A stretch of DNA of 64,000 nt, taken from Thermoanaerobaculia bacterium. GTDB taxonomy: Bacteria; Acidobacteriota; Thermoanaerobaculia; Gp7-AA8. Of this stretch, positions 1-8,383 are shown in pieces. Position 1 is the stretch's first letter. Every line of letters begins with the position of its first letter. The notes beneath the pieces were generated by a model. It made no database searches. It was not told where the DNA came from and saw only the letters and a list, made by a program, of their open reading frames with translations. The stretch is from assembly GCA_017883235.1 (NCBI GenBank), contig JADGNY010000016.1:1-64000 (forward strand), written 5' to 3'. Position numbers and translations under genes: made by a program.

Positions 1-15
1 GGCGTTCGAGATGTC

Positions 16-160
16 GCCGCTCCGCGGCTCAACGTTTACTGAATCGATTTCCCACAGCTCACGCTGTGGGCTACGTAGATAGCGCCGCTCCGCGGCGCGT
101 TGCCGCGTAGCGCACGAAGAAACGTCCAATCTCCAGGGCACAGACAAGAGTGTCTGTGCC
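16..160. repeat. Cluster of REP-like palindromes
   Basis: Four perfect hairpins follow one another: 16-28 (5-bp arms), 51-70 (8-bp arms, loop TCAC), 82-98 (7-bp arms, loop TCC) and 137-160 (10-bp arms, loop AGAG). The last has the form GGCACAGACA-AGAG-TGTCTGTGCC and resembles the palindrome at 28303-28324. The cluster lies exactly where the N-terminal half of the following methyltransferase should be. Confidence 0.75.
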
Positions 161-226
161 GCGGCGGAAAAGATCGCCAGCCGCGGTACGCCGAACGTCA
201 CTCTTCACGAAGGGAGCGCCGGCGCG

Positions 227-739
227 ATGCCTTTCGCCGACGCCAGCTTCGATCTCATCGTCTCCAACCTCGGCGTGAACAATTTCGAAGACCGCGCCGC
301 CGCTATCCGCGAATGCCGCCGCGTCGCGCGCAACGGCGCCACGCTGGCCCTGACCACCAATCTGCAGGGACACATGCACGAGCTCTACGAGGTTTTCGCC
401 GATGTCCTGCGCGACGATGACGACGCGCTCGCCCGCCTCCGCGCCCACGTCGCACATCGTGCCACTATCGCCGATGTTCGCGAGCTGCTGGAAGACGGCG
501 GCTTCACCGTCACCCGCGTCGTCGAGCGTGAAGGTGTGATGCGATTCGCCGACGGCACCGCCCTGCTCAACCACTATTTCATCAAGCTCGGCTTCCTCGA
601 CGGCTGGAAGAAGGTTGTGCCCGGAAACGAGCGCGACATCTTCGCGCGGCTGCGCGATGCGCTTGACGATCTTGCCGCACGTAAGGGCGAACTGCGTTTG
701 ACGATCCCAATGGCGTACATCGAAGCGACAGCAACGTAG
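227..739 (+). pseudogene. SAM-dependent methyltransferase, 5'-truncated
   Basis: The frame encodes the C-terminal half of a class I methyltransferase: the post-motif-I strand and loop with GAMPFADASFDLIVSN, then a hydrophobic FIKLGFLDGW segment. Family-like sequence already begins upstream of the ATG (in-frame codons from about 164 read AEKIASRGTPNVTLHEG), so ATG 227 is internal to the original gene. The glycine-rich SAM-binding motif I that should lie about 40 residues earlier is absent; that stretch is replaced by the palindrome cluster at 16-160. The fragment is therefore probably a non-functional remnant, although a short product could still be made. The substrate cannot be inferred. Confidence 0.6.
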
Positions 740-750
740 ACGGGCGATCG

Positions 751-1623
751 CTATTTATCGATCATCCCCGCCTTCGTGGCCCGATCGAAGACCCAGCGGG
801 GGCCTTCCTTCACCATCCGTACGAGGAAGAGGGCGTTCTGTCCTTCGAACAGCTCCCCCTCAACCTGCAGCACGGCGCTGTCGCCGTGCAGCTCGCCGCC
901 TGTGATCTTTCCCGGCTTCTTCGGCAGCCAGAAGCCGAGGGTTTGCAACGCGTCGTCCAGTTTCTCCTTGGGGGTTCGATCGGACTCGTTGAACGACTCC
1001 AGGTGCTTCGCGGTGACGTTCTTGCTGATCCCTTCCCAGCTCTTGCCCGCGATCGCGGTCTGCAGTGCTTTGAACGCTTTTCCCGGCTCGCCGCCGTCAG
1101 CGGGCAGTTTCGTTCCCGCGGGCGGACGCGTGACCTCCGTCGAGAAGGTCAGGTCGATCGTGTAGGAAGAGCCATCCATCGACTTCAACGGCTTCGGAGA
1201 ATAGACGTGGCCGGCCACCTTGTCCGGTGTATTCGCCGTCATCTCCGCCTTCATCCGGCCGCCCGTCATCTCGACGAATTGCGTCATCGTCTCGGAGTAG
1301 GTGGCGTTCATGCTGACGTCGTTGTCCGGCCGCACCCAGAGCAGGACGTAGTTGTGATCGCGCAACGCGCTCTGGTTGATGACGTTCGTGTGCGGATCGA
1401 GCTCCGCCGCCGCCGCGGCGATGTCGATGGGCGCCTCGGAGAGCACGACTTCGACCGCCATCTTCCGCGCATCGCGCTGGTCCGGCGTCTCGAACGCCGC
1501 CGCGTACTTCGGCCGGATGGGCGCGCGGGTGCCGGCGGTGAATTCGCCGGAGGCCTGGCCCGCGAGAACGGGAAGGGTGAAGGCAGCAAAGGCCACGAAG
1601 AGCACGCAGATTCTCAGGTTCAT
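751..1623 (-). CDS. Secreted protein of unknown function
   Basis: A 290-residue protein. The ATG at 1623 was chosen because it begins a clear signal peptide (MNLRICVLFVAFAAFTLPVL, cleavage near AGQA); an in-frame ATG further upstream would add 39 residues encoded by repetitive DNA. The body is mixed alpha/beta with no motif I recognise. A Lys-rich segment (TPKEKLDDALQTLGFW) leads into a C-terminal region with VLQVEGELFEGQNALF and VRMVKEGPRWVFDRA, reminiscent of NTF2-like lipoproteins that end in a W-x-F strand, but this is weak. It is monocistronic and convergent with the methyltransferase fragment, with only 11 bases between the stops. A periplasmic or exported location is likely. Confidence 0.75.
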   Translation of the reverse strand: MNLRICVLFVAFAAFTLPVLAGQASGEFTAGTRAPIRPKYAAAFETPDQRDARKMAVEVVLSEAPIDIAAAAAELDPHTNVINQSALRDHNYVLLWVRPDNDVSMNATYSETMTQFVEMTGGRMKAEMTANTPDKVAGHVYSPKPLKSMDGSSYTIDLTFSTEVTRPPAGTKLPADGGEPGKAFKALQTAIAGKSWEGISKNVTAKHLESFNESDRTPKEKLDDALQTLGFWLPKKPGKITGGELHGDSAVLQVEGELFEGQNALFLVRMVKEGPRWVFDRATKAGMIDK

Positions 1624-1677
1624 CCGCGGACCGTATGTCTGTACCGAGGCAGGGTCAAGGGCACCGCTTACAATCCG

Positions 1678-1760
1678 GGGGTGCTGGGTTGCTTGGTTGC
1701 TCGGTTGCTGAGCTGCTGAATGACCCTTGATACTCAGCAACCCAGTAACCCAGCAACCAA
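1678..1760. repeat. Inverted pair of short tandem repeats
   Basis: Left arm copies of GGTTGCT (about 1685-1710) face right arm copies of AGCAACCC (about 1733-1758), so the intergenic DNA between the divergent genes at 1623 and 1764 can fold into a long imperfect hairpin. It has the same design as the arrays at 34736-34808, 37187-37265 and 39340-39412. Confidence 0.65.
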
Positions 1761-1763
1761 CTA

Positions 1764-1967
1764 ATGACCTTCTTTCTCGGCCTCCTCTTCGGATCGATCG
1801 GCACCGTGTACCTGATCTACGGCAAACGGCAGTCCAGCCCGATCCATCTCGTCGTCGGCGCGATTCTGATCGTCTACCCGTACCTCTTCTCGAACGCGCT
1901 TCTCGTCTTTCTCGCCGGCGTGATCCTGACGGCCATTCCGTATGCGCATCACCGAGGACTGATCTGA
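1764..1967 (+). CDS. Small two-helix membrane protein
   Basis: A 67-residue protein made almost entirely of two predicted membrane helices: residues 2-20 (TFFLGLLFGSIGTVYLIYG) and about 28-57 (HLVVGAILIVYPYLFSNALL onward), joined by a short basic loop (KRQSS). No family is recognised with confidence; small hydrophobic proteins of this form often accompany CPXCG-motif proteins in environmental genomes. It is one base upstream of the next gene (TGA C GTG), so the two are translationally coupled. An inner-membrane location is inferred. Confidence 0.75.
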   Translation: MTFFLGLLFGSIGTVYLIYGKRQSSPIHLVVGAILIVYPYLFSNALLVFLAGVILTAIPYAHHRGLI

Positions 1968-1968
1968 C

Positions 1969-2157
1969 GTGAGCGAATCGATCCCGTTGAATTGCCCCTA
2001 TTGCGGCGAAGAGGCCGACCTCGACATTGACGACACCGGCGGCAGCCGGCAGTCATACGTGCAGGACTGCCCGGTCTGCTGTCAGCCATGGCAGGTCGAG
2101 GTGACGCGCGACCGCGACGGCGACTGGAGTGCGACGCTGCGGACTGGCGACGAATAG
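1969..2157 (+). CDS. CPXCG-motif cysteine-rich small protein
   Basis: A 62-residue protein with two CxxC pairs: CPYCGEE near residue 9 and CPVCCQPW near residue 34, the latter followed by an acidic beta strand (VEVTRDRDGDW). This is the layout of the CPXCG-motif cysteine-rich family (Cys_rich_CPXG), small putative zinc-ribbon proteins of unknown role. It starts with GTG immediately after the stop of the two-helix membrane protein, which suggests a common mRNA. The pairs of cysteines probably bind one zinc ion; no partner is known. Confidence 0.8.
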   Translation: MSESIPLNCPYCGEEADLDIDDTGGSRQSYVQDCPVCCQPWQVEVTRDRDGDWSATLRTGDE

Positions 2158-2283
2158 CTCCGTCGATTCGCGATGCAATCTGCCAGCGTACGGGTGGAAT
2201 CCGCCAGCGCGCAGGTGAACATCGCCTGCGGCAGTTGCCATCGGCGCGACTCACCGTCCGCGCCGGCGGTCTTTTCGCGCCCG

Positions 2284-2598
2284 CTCGATGTGTTTCTGCT
2301 CCCGCTCGATGCGTTTCCGCGCCCTCTCGATGCGTTTCCGCGCCCTCTCGATGCGTTTCCGCGCCCTCTCGATGCGTTTCCGCGCCCTCTCGATGCGTTT
2401 CCGCGTCCGCTCGATGCGTTTCCGCGCCCTCTTGATGCGTTTCCGCGCCCTCTCGATGCGTTTCCGCGTCCTCTCGATGCGTTTCCGCGCCCTCTCGATG
2501 CGTTTCCGCGTCCTCTCGATGCGTTTCCGCGCCCTCTCGATGCGTTTCCGCGTCCTCTCGATGCGTTTCCGCGTCCGCTCGATGCGTTTCCGCGCCAG
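2284..2598. repeat. 21-bp minisatellite, about 15 units
   Basis: About fifteen head-to-tail copies of a 21-bp unit of the form CTCGATGCGTTTCCGCGCCCT, differing mainly at one or two positions (CGCCCT, CGTCCT, CGTCCG). Because 21 is divisible by three and the unit lacks stops, several frames on both strands stay open (for example a PLDAFPR heptad on the plus strand). I see no signal peptide, SD or homology that would make any of them a gene. The stretch 2158-2283 upstream holds nothing recognisable. Confidence 0.9.
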
Positions 2599-2610
2599 CC
2601 AGCCGATTCA

Positions 2611-2820
2611 CCGCCCGCGCTGGAAGAGGCACCGCGCGACCTGGGAGAGGCGCGGCCCGACCCGGGAGAGGCACCGCCCGACCTGGGAGACGCACCGCCC
2701 GACCTGGGAGACGCACCGCCCGATCTGGGAGACGCACCGCGCGACCTGGGAGAGGCACGGCCCGCGCTGGGAGACGCACCGCCCGACCTGGGAGAGGCAC
2801 GGCCCGACCTGGACGTGCAC
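2611..2820. repeat. Second 21-bp minisatellite, about 10 units
   Basis: About ten copies of a different 21-bp unit of the form CCGCCCGACCTGGGAGACGCA follow the first array after 12 bases. The repeat length is identical but the sequence is unrelated to the first array, so the two did not arise from one another. Bases 2821-2980 hold no gene I can support. Confidence 0.9.
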
Positions 2821-2980
2821 CGCCAGCGCTTGCTGATTCACCGTGCGCGCCGGACGATTCTCCGTGCGCGCCGGACGGCGTCACCGATGCGGATCCGGCG
2901 CAGACGCGTGACGTGATGAGCTTTTGTCGAGGCGTACGGCCCGTCCCGGAGCAGCTCGGGCGGGCGGCGGCGGTTTCCGC

Positions 2981-3105
2981 AGCGCTGGCGTCTCGCCGGC
3001 TGGCTCGGCGGCGTCTAGCCGCTGAGGGTTGCGAGGGAATGTTTGGTGTGCGGCCCGTACGGGGGCGAGACGCCCCCGGGCCAGCCGGCGAGACGCCAGC
3101 GCTCC
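2981..3105. repeat. Palindromic repeat family A, copy 1
   Basis: The outer arms AGCGCTGGCGTCTCGCCGGC and its complement (ending 3105) enclose about 80 bp. The right half also carries the inner GGGGGCGAGACGCCCCC palindrome seen in other copies (54154, 57810, 59435). The element ends a few bases before the stop codon of the SDR gene at 3112. Confidence 0.85.
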
Positions 3106-3111
3106 GTCGCG

Positions 3112-3804
3112 CTAATCCGGATTCGTGGCCCACACCGACAGCTCGGTGATGAAGCCGCGGTCGTCCATCTCCAGCATCGAAAGCGCCGCGTGGGCGATCT
3201 CCAGCGCGCGCAGCTTCCGCTCGCTCGGCGGACGGTCATTGCGAAAAAACTCCGTCTGCACTTCGCTCGGATTGATCTGCATGACCCGGATGTCGTGCTT
3301 CCGGAGCTCGGCGCGCCAGCATTCGGTCATCCCCGACACCGCGAACTTGCTGGCCGCGTATGCGGTGCCGCCGGCGAATCCGCGCACGCCCGCCGAGGAG
3401 GAGATGTTGATGATGTTGCCGCGCTTGCGGCTGATGAAATGGCGCGCCGACTCGCGCGCGACGACCATCGCGCCGAAAACGTTCGTGGCGAAGAGGCGTT
3501 GCATCCCCGCAAGGTCCGTGTCGAGGAGCGGCGCGAACGAGCCGAAGCCGGCGTTGTTCACGAGGACGTTGTAGTCGGGGTAGAGCTCGACCGTCTTCCG
3601 GATCAGCGCCACGACGTCGGCCTCCACGCTGACATCCGCGCGGACTCCATGCGCGCCGATCTTCTTCGCCGCCTCGATCACCTTCGCCTCATCGCGCCCG
3701 CAGATGACGACCTCGGCGCCTCGTTCTTTGAGTTGCCGGGCGATCTCGAATCCGATTCCTGAACTGCCACCTGTGACCAGCGCGCGAACGTCGGAGAGTT
3801 TCAT
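3112..3804 (-). CDS. SDR family oxidoreductase
   Basis: A 230-residue classical short-chain dehydrogenase/reductase with a Rossmann fold. The dinucleotide-binding TGGSSGIG lies at residues 11-18, NNAG at 83-86, the catalytic Ser at about 136 and the YxxxK pair at Tyr149/Lys153 (YAASKFAV). It would reduce or oxidise a carbonyl/alcohol with NAD(P)H; the substrate is not evident. It lies 16 bases downstream of the O-antigen-ligase-like gene on the same strand, so the two probably share an mRNA. The length is normal for the family and the ATG is the only start that keeps the beta-1 strand intact. Confidence 0.9.
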   Translation of the reverse strand: MKLSDVRALVTGGSSGIGFEIARQLKERGAEVVICGRDEAKVIEAAKKIGAHGVRADVSVEADVVALIRKTVELYPDYNVLVNNAGFGSFAPLLDTDLAGMQRLFATNVFGAMVVARESARHFISRKRGNIINISSSAGVRGFAGGTAYAASKFAVSGMTECWRAELRKHDIRVMQINPSEVQTEFFRNDRPPSERKLRALEIAHAALSMLEMDDRGFITELSVWATNPD

Positions 3805-3820
3805 GTGTGGATTCTACGTC

Positions 3821-5371
3821 TCATCTGCATCCGCGGCTGGCATCCGCCGCGACCCGCGCGCTGGGAAAGAGGGCGTGCGCCGCGCGGGCGTTCTCACAAC
3901 GCGCGTGTCCGCCGATGCGCGCCAGACGCAGGCGAAGCCGGAAGTTCCCGGGATCGATGCGCGCGGCGCGAACGAGCGAAGCGCGGTCGCTGTGCGTCGC
4001 GTAGATGTCCATGGCCATGACTTGCGCGGTGCTCCGCACGGCGCCGTAGACCGCCAATGCCAGGATGACCGTGACGGCAAATCCCCATGCCGGCCGAGGT
4101 GATGTCTCGTCCGGGATCCACAACGCTCCGAGCGCGGCCCAGACCAGGAAAGCCGGCACGGCGAGAAGCAGCACGGCATCGAACGTCCCAGCCACCGCCG
4201 CGCCGGCGACGATGCCGAGGAGAGCCGCCGCTGCCAGTCCCTCCTGAACGTCAATCGCTCGTTTGAGCTGACGCAGGCCGGCCGTCCCGAAGCGGACGAA
4301 GACCAGCGCGAGAAGCACGAAGGCGGCGATACCGCGCTCGGCGATGCAGGCGATCCAGTCGCTGCTGGGCCACGGATTCGACGTCATCCCCGCGTTCGTC
4401 TGATCGAGCGATGGGTCATTCGCCGGAACGTGCGCCGGATATTCGACCGGCCAGTTTCCCGGTCCCACGCCGAAGAGCGGATGGCGCACGGCCAGCAGCA
4501 GCGAACGCCCGTATTGCACGAGCCGCCCGCGGCCGCTCCCTTCCGAATATTCCGCCACCCGCTGCACCGACTCGAGGTAGGGATTACTGCCGCGCCAATG
4601 AAGGGCGTTCGGAAGAACCAACGACAGCGCCACGACGCCACCGGCGATGAGCACGATCCCGGCCAGCCGTTTCCACGTCTGCCGGTCGCGGCGCAGTGGC
4701 GCGGAAAACATCATCGCCATCAGCAGGACGATCACCACCACGGCGAAGGCCAGCCACGCCGCGCGCGACCGCGTCAACACCAGCGACGCAATCACGAGCG
4801 CGGTGCCGAAAGCCCAACGGAGATAGGCGGCCCGCCGCTGCGCCTGCAGCGTGACCAGGAGCAGGAGCGGGAATCCGAATGCGGCGACGTGGGCGATGAA
4901 GTTGCGGTTGCCGAGCGTTCCTCCCGGGACGCGATTCTCGGAGAAGAACTCGATGTTCAAGCCATAGGTCTGCAGGAGTGACGTCGCCGCGGCGGCGACG
5001 ACCGCCAGCGCCAGCGCGCCGAGCAGCGGCCGCGCCAGGCCGGCATCGCGCAACGTCCGCGCGGCCCAGAAGAGGATGACGCCCGATGCGCTGACCGCCA
5101 GCGCGCGCACCGCCAGCCAGCGATTCGTCGCCATCAATGCCGACAGCGCGCCGAGCGCCAGATAGCCGGCCAGGAGCAGGTCGATGCGGGTCACGCTCAT
5201 CCGCCACAGCGCGCGCACGACAAGCAGCCCCGCCAGAGCCGCCGCCACATGAAGCACCAATTCCTTCGGGACGAAAAAGCGATCGAGCTCGAAGACGTTG
5301 AGCGTCGTCACCACGAGGACGACGGCAATCGCACCTGCCTGGAGGATGCGGAGCGCGAGACGGTTCGTCAT
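3821..5371 (-). CDS. O-antigen ligase/polymerase-like membrane protein
   Basis: A 516-residue polytopic protein of the Wzy/WaaL (O-antigen ligase, Wzy_C) type with about a dozen hydrophobic segments. The characteristic large periplasmic loop contains YGRSLLLAVRHPLFGVGPG and the downstream NPWPSSDWIACIAERG helix start. These enzymes join or polymerise lipid-linked glycans at the periplasmic face of the inner membrane. The C-terminal 45 residues (RAARIDPGNFRLRLRLAR) look like one TPR helix pair, as in the TPR-tailed subfamily. ATG 5371 was chosen because the first membrane helix follows it directly; upstream codons overlap the divergent promoter region. It is followed by an SDR gene. No other glycan genes are nearby, so its substrate is unknown. 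Confidence 0.8.
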   Translation of the reverse strand: MTNRLALRILQAGAIAVVLVVTTLNVFELDRFFVPKELVLHVAAALAGLLVVRALWRMSVTRIDLLLAGYLALGALSALMATNRWLAVRALAVSASGVILFWAARTLRDAGLARPLLGALALAVVAAAATSLLQTYGLNIEFFSENRVPGGTLGNRNFIAHVAAFGFPLLLLVTLQAQRRAAYLRWAFGTALVIASLVLTRSRAAWLAFAVVVIVLLMAMMFSAPLRRDRQTWKRLAGIVLIAGGVVALSLVLPNALHWRGSNPYLESVQRVAEYSEGSGRGRLVQYGRSLLLAVRHPLFGVGPGNWPVEYPAHVPANDPSLDQTNAGMTSNPWPSSDWIACIAERGIAAFVLLALVFVRFGTAGLRQLKRAIDVQEGLAAAALLGIVAGAAVAGTFDAVLLLAVPAFLVWAALGALWIPDETSPRPAWGFAVTVILALAVYGAVRSTAQVMAMDIYATHSDRASLVRAARIDPGNFRLRLRLARIGGHARCENARAAHALFPSARVAADASRGCR

Positions 5372-5450
5372 CGCGAGCCATGAGATCACAGGAACCAATT
5401 CCTGCGCTCTCACGTCCCACCACAAAACCGACCCCGACTGGAGGCAACGA

Positions 5451-6359
5451 ATGATCCGGAAGCTGATTCCCTCGTTCTTCATCCTGACCCTGTTCGCCGC
5501 GCACGCCGATGCGGGAGAGCTCGTTCGATCGGTGCGCTACAAACTCTCCGCGGGCGATCTCGCCAGCGGCATTGCCGCCGTCGAGGACTACAAGCGGGCC
5601 TCGGGCGTCGACGCCGAGTATCTCGATGCCGTCGGCTGGCTGGCTCGCGGCGCGGAGATGCAGCGGCGGAACGAGCTGGCGAAGGAGTACGTCGCCGAGC
5701 TTCGGCGCGAGATCCCGGCCGAAAAGCCGGAGTTGCTCACCCCCTTCGGCGCCGCGATCGAAGTGGAGGCCAAACTGATCGCATCACAGACCGGCCGCGG
5801 CGCCGCCATCCGCTACCTCGAAGGTGAGCTCGCCCACGCCAGCGCGCCGTCGCTGCGCGCGCGGATCAACAAGAACATCAACATGCTGTCGCTGGAAGGC
5901 CAGCCGGCCCCTCCGCTCGACACGGGCAAAGTGATCGGCGCACCGGCGACGTCGCTTGCCTCGCTGCGTGGCAGACCGGTCCTCATGTTCTTCTTCGCCC
6001 AGGGCTGCGGCGATTGCAAAGCGCAGGCGCCGTCGCTGACACGCGTGTGGCAGAAGTACAAGTCGAGCGGACTGGCGCTCGTCACCGCGACCCGGTTGTA
6101 TGGATCGCTGGATGACAAACCGGCCACCCCGGAAGAGGAAACGGCCCGCATCGAGACAGTGTGGAAGGACCTCTACGCCGGCCTCGACGGAGTCCCGGCC
6201 GTGATCGACACCGAAACGATGGTGCGCTACGGCGTCTCGGCGACCCCGACGTTCGTCCTCGTCGACCGCAAAGGAATCGTACGTCTCTACACGCCAACGC
6301 GCCTCTCCGAGGCCGAGCTGTCGCGTCGGATCGACGAGGTGCTGGCGGAAGCACCGTAG
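5451..6359 (+). CDS. Secreted thioredoxin-like protein (TlpA/ResA type)
   Basis: A 302-residue protein with a signal peptide (residues 1-21, ending in AAHADAG). The N-terminal half is helical (residues 25-150) and may be a TPR-like region. The C-terminal thioredoxin fold carries the active site CGDC at Cys186/Cys189 (FFAQGCGDCKAQAP) and the cis-Pro loop SATPTFVLVD. Such proteins act as thiol-disulfide reductants or isomerases in the periplasm, for example in cytochrome c maturation. Start ATG 5451 has a good SD (GGAGG, 6 bases upstream); longer frames to the left overlap the divergent ligase gene. The long helical N-terminus ahead of the redox domain is unusual. Confidence 0.85.
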   Translation: MIRKLIPSFFILTLFAAHADAGELVRSVRYKLSAGDLASGIAAVEDYKRASGVDAEYLDAVGWLARGAEMQRRNELAKEYVAELRREIPAEKPELLTPFGAAIEVEAKLIASQTGRGAAIRYLEGELAHASAPSLRARINKNINMLSLEGQPAPPLDTGKVIGAPATSLASLRGRPVLMFFFAQGCGDCKAQAPSLTRVWQKYKSSGLALVTATRLYGSLDDKPATPEEETARIETVWKDLYAGLDGVPAVIDTETMVRYGVSATPTFVLVDRKGIVRLYTPTRLSEAELSRRIDEVLAEAP

Positions 6360-6362
6360 AAC

Positions 6363-6884
6363 CTACGCGGAAGCCTTCGCCGAAAGGTATCCGATTCGCC
6401 TTTGCGGCTTCTCACGGGGAGTGATCAGAGTACGAATGGCGTCGAAGACGACCTGGAATTGGCCGTCGTATCGTTTCTCCAGTTCGCTGATCCGCTGCGC
6501 AAGATCCGCGTGATCGGAAACCAACCGCCGGAGCTCGACGAATGTCCTCATGATCTCGACGTTGACCGCGATGGCACGCTTGCTGTGGAGGACGCTGGAG
6601 AGCATCGCCACGCCCTGTTCGGTGAACGCGTACGGAGCGCTGCGCCGGCCGCCCCACAAACTTGAGATCACAATTTGTGATCTCAAGTTTGCGAATTCAC
6701 GCTTCGTGAGTTGAAACATGAAGTCGCGCGGGAAGCGCGTTGCGTTGCGCGTGACCGCCTGAATCAACACGCGCGTTTCCACCGCATACAGCTCGGCGAG
6801 ATGCGCATCGAGAATGACCTTCTGTCCTCGGATGAAAAAGATGCTCTGACGAATCCGGCTCGCTACTTTCGCTTTCAGGGTCAT
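6363..6884 (-). CDS. ORF6N domain-containing DNA-binding protein
   Basis: A 173-residue protein matching the ORF6N family: an N-terminal [15 protein letters not shown] helix-turn, then [16 protein letters not shown], then the [20 protein letters not shown] block, and a C-terminal coiled coil (about residues 115-150, [17 protein letters not shown]). ORF6N/KilA-N-type proteins come from phages and large DNA viruses, are widespread in bacteria and are thought to bind DNA. A GGAG SD lies 6 bases upstream of the ATG. It lies 15 bases after a small CPDC protein gene on the same strand. A 35-bp perfect palindrome is embedded in the codons for residues about 65-76 (see separate entry). Confidence 0.88.
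   Translation of the reverse strand: MTLKAKVASRIRQSIFFIRGQKVILDAHLAELYAVETRVLIQAVTRNATRFPRDFMFQLTKREFANLRSQIVISSLWGGRRSAPYAFTEQGVAMLSSVLHSKRAIAVNVEIMRTFVELRRLVSDHADLAQRISELEKRYDGQFQVVFDAIRTLITPREKPQRRIGYLSAKASA
6657..6691. promoter_or_regulatory. 35-bp perfect palindrome inside the ORF6N gene
   Basis: Two 17-bp arms, CAAACTTGAGATCACAA and its exact complement, flank a single central T. It is AT-rich compared with its surroundings and sits within coding sequence ([10 protein letters not shown]). The symmetry suggests an operator, a recombination/inversion site or a selected mRNA hairpin; the function is not known. Confidence 0.8.
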
Positions 6885-6899
6885 GATCGTCTCCGGCCG

Positions 6900-7082
6900 T
6901 CAGTGACCCGACGAACGCTCGCGGCGGTTGTCGTCGCCGTGCGGCTGCGCCACACAATCGGGGCACGAGAGAACCTCCCGGAGAAACAACTCCGCGACGT
7001 CGTCGGGAAGGTTTTCGTCGATGTGAATCTGCCCGCCTCGCCGCTCGATCTCCTGCTTCAGTCTCCGAATGGTCTTGTTCAT
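6900..7082 (-). CDS. Small protein with C-terminal CPDC
   Basis: A 60-residue protein: a basic helix (MNKTIRRLKQEIERRGG), an IHIDENLPDDVAELFLREVL segment and a CPDC pair at residues 40-43, followed by a polar tail. It has a strong AAGGAG SD five bases before the ATG, which argues that it is real. No function is known. It is directly upstream of the ORF6N gene on the same strand and probably cotranscribed with it. Confidence 0.65.
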   Translation of the reverse strand: MNKTIRRLKQEIERRGGQIHIDENLPDDVAELFLREVLSCPDCVAQPHGDDNRRERSSGH

Positions 7083-7118
7083 ACACGCTCCTTCATCCCC
7101 GAGGCTCCCTCGGATTAT

Positions 7119-8375
7119 TCAGGAACGCAACCTTTCTACATTAGGTGGAGTTTCCCCTCGCGCCACCAGCGCGGCCGCGGCGAGATCGCCGGTCACGTTG
7201 AGCACGGTGGAGAACGTGTCGGGGATTGCGTCGACCGCGATCAGCAGGCCGACGCCTTCGGCGGGGAGGCCGATGACGAGGAAGAGCGGCGTGAGCATGA
7301 TGAAGGCGCCACGCGGAATACCGGGCACGGCGAAGGCCAGGAAGATCGATGCGAAGGCGATCATGGCCAGACCGCTGGCGTGCAGCGGAACGCCGTAGAA
7401 CCAGCCGACGAAGAGCGCGCCGACGGTCCACGACAATGGCGCCGCGATCTTGAACGTGGAGACGGCCAGCGGCAGAACGAATCCGGTGGTCCTGGCCGAC
7501 ATTCCCAGTCCGCGCTCCGCACTTTCGACAAGCGCCGGCAGCGAGGCAATCGAGGAGCTGGAGCTGAAGGCGATGAGTTGCGCGGGCAGCGCGGCGCGCG
7601 CAAAGCGAAGCATGGAAATCTTCGCGAACATCGCCACGACGGGATAGAGGAGAAGGGTGACGACAAGGCAGCCTGCCGAATACGCCACGACGTAGAACCC
7701 GATTGCACCGGCCAGCGCGGCACCGGCGTGTGTGGCCAGCGGCAGAGCCAGTGCGAAGACTCCCACCGGAGCGAGCATCACCACCCATCGCACCAGCGTC
7801 AGCATCGCATCGCCGAGGGCCTGGAAGAATCGGGTCAGCGTCGTGCGGGCCGATTCGGGACTGCGGGCGACAGCCAGCGCGAAGAGGAGCGTGAAGAGAA
7901 TCAACGGCATCATCGCCCCTGTGGCCGCGGCGGCGACCGGGTTGGACGGCAGTAGCGACGTCAGCCACGTGGAGAACGTCTGCGACTGCCCACCGGCCGC
8001 GATCTCGCCCGCGGCTTCCGCGGCACCCGGCGGCAACTGGACAGCGCCGAGCCGTTGCGGAAGAAGGCGGAAGAGCGCGGGACCGAAGGGCATGACCACG
8101 ATCGCCGTCCCGGCCAGAAGAAGCACGAACACGAGCAGCGTTCGTCCGCCGAGGCGTCCGATCGACTTCACGTCCGAGGCCGACGCCACGGCGGTGATCA
8201 GGAGTGAGATCACCAGCGGGATCACCGTCATCCGGATGGCGTTGACCCATAGCGTCCCGATCGGCGCGATGAAATCGGCGGCGCGAAGCAGCGCGGCATT
8301 GCCCGATGCGGCGATGGCGATTCCGCCGGCGATCGCGGCGATGAGGGCGACAAGTACGCGAGTGCTTTCTTTCAT
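7119..8375 (-). CDS. Dicarboxylate/amino acid:cation symporter (DAACS)
   Basis: A 418-residue sodium:dicarboxylate symporter (SDF, GltP/GltT/DctA type). It shows eight hydrophobic helices, a serine-rich re-entrant hairpin (FSSSSSIASLPALVESAE, about residues 273-290), the substrate-binding region with VSTFKIAAPLSWTV and the second hairpin near IPRGAFIMLTPLF, then a terminal helix with DAIPDTFSTVLNVTGD. It imports C4-dicarboxylates or acidic amino acids with Na+ or H+ through the inner membrane. The ATG at 8375 gives the normal N-terminal helix; extending upstream would read antisense to the SDR gene. It lies 8 bases after the SDR gene, so the two form an operon. Confidence 0.92.
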   Translation of the reverse strand: MKESTRVLVALIAAIAGGIAIAASGNAALLRAADFIAPIGTLWVNAIRMTVIPLVISLLITAVASASDVKSIGRLGGRTLLVFVLLLAGTAIVVMPFGPALFRLLPQRLGAVQLPPGAAEAAGEIAAGGQSQTFSTWLTSLLPSNPVAAAATGAMMPLILFTLLFALAVARSPESARTTLTRFFQALGDAMLTLVRWVVMLAPVGVFALALPLATHAGAALAGAIGFYVVAYSAGCLVVTLLLYPVVAMFAKISMLRFARAALPAQLIAFSSSSSIASLPALVESAERGLGMSARTTGFVLPLAVSTFKIAAPLSWTVGALFVGWFYGVPLHASGLAMIAFASIFLAFAVPGIPRGAFIMLTPLFLVIGLPAEGVGLLIAVDAIPDTFSTVLNVTGDLAAAALVARGETPPNVERLRS

Positions 8376-8383
8376 GTTGTCGG

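Noticed and set aside
2173..2916. Long open frame of PLDAFPR heptads as a repeat protein
   Set aside because: The 21-bp period keeps several frames open on both strands; there is no SD, signal peptide or non-repeat domain to favour one of them.
6363..7082. Prophage because of the ORF6N gene
   Set aside because: No integrase, structural or lysis genes are nearby; a lone ORF6N gene is common in bacterial chromosomes.
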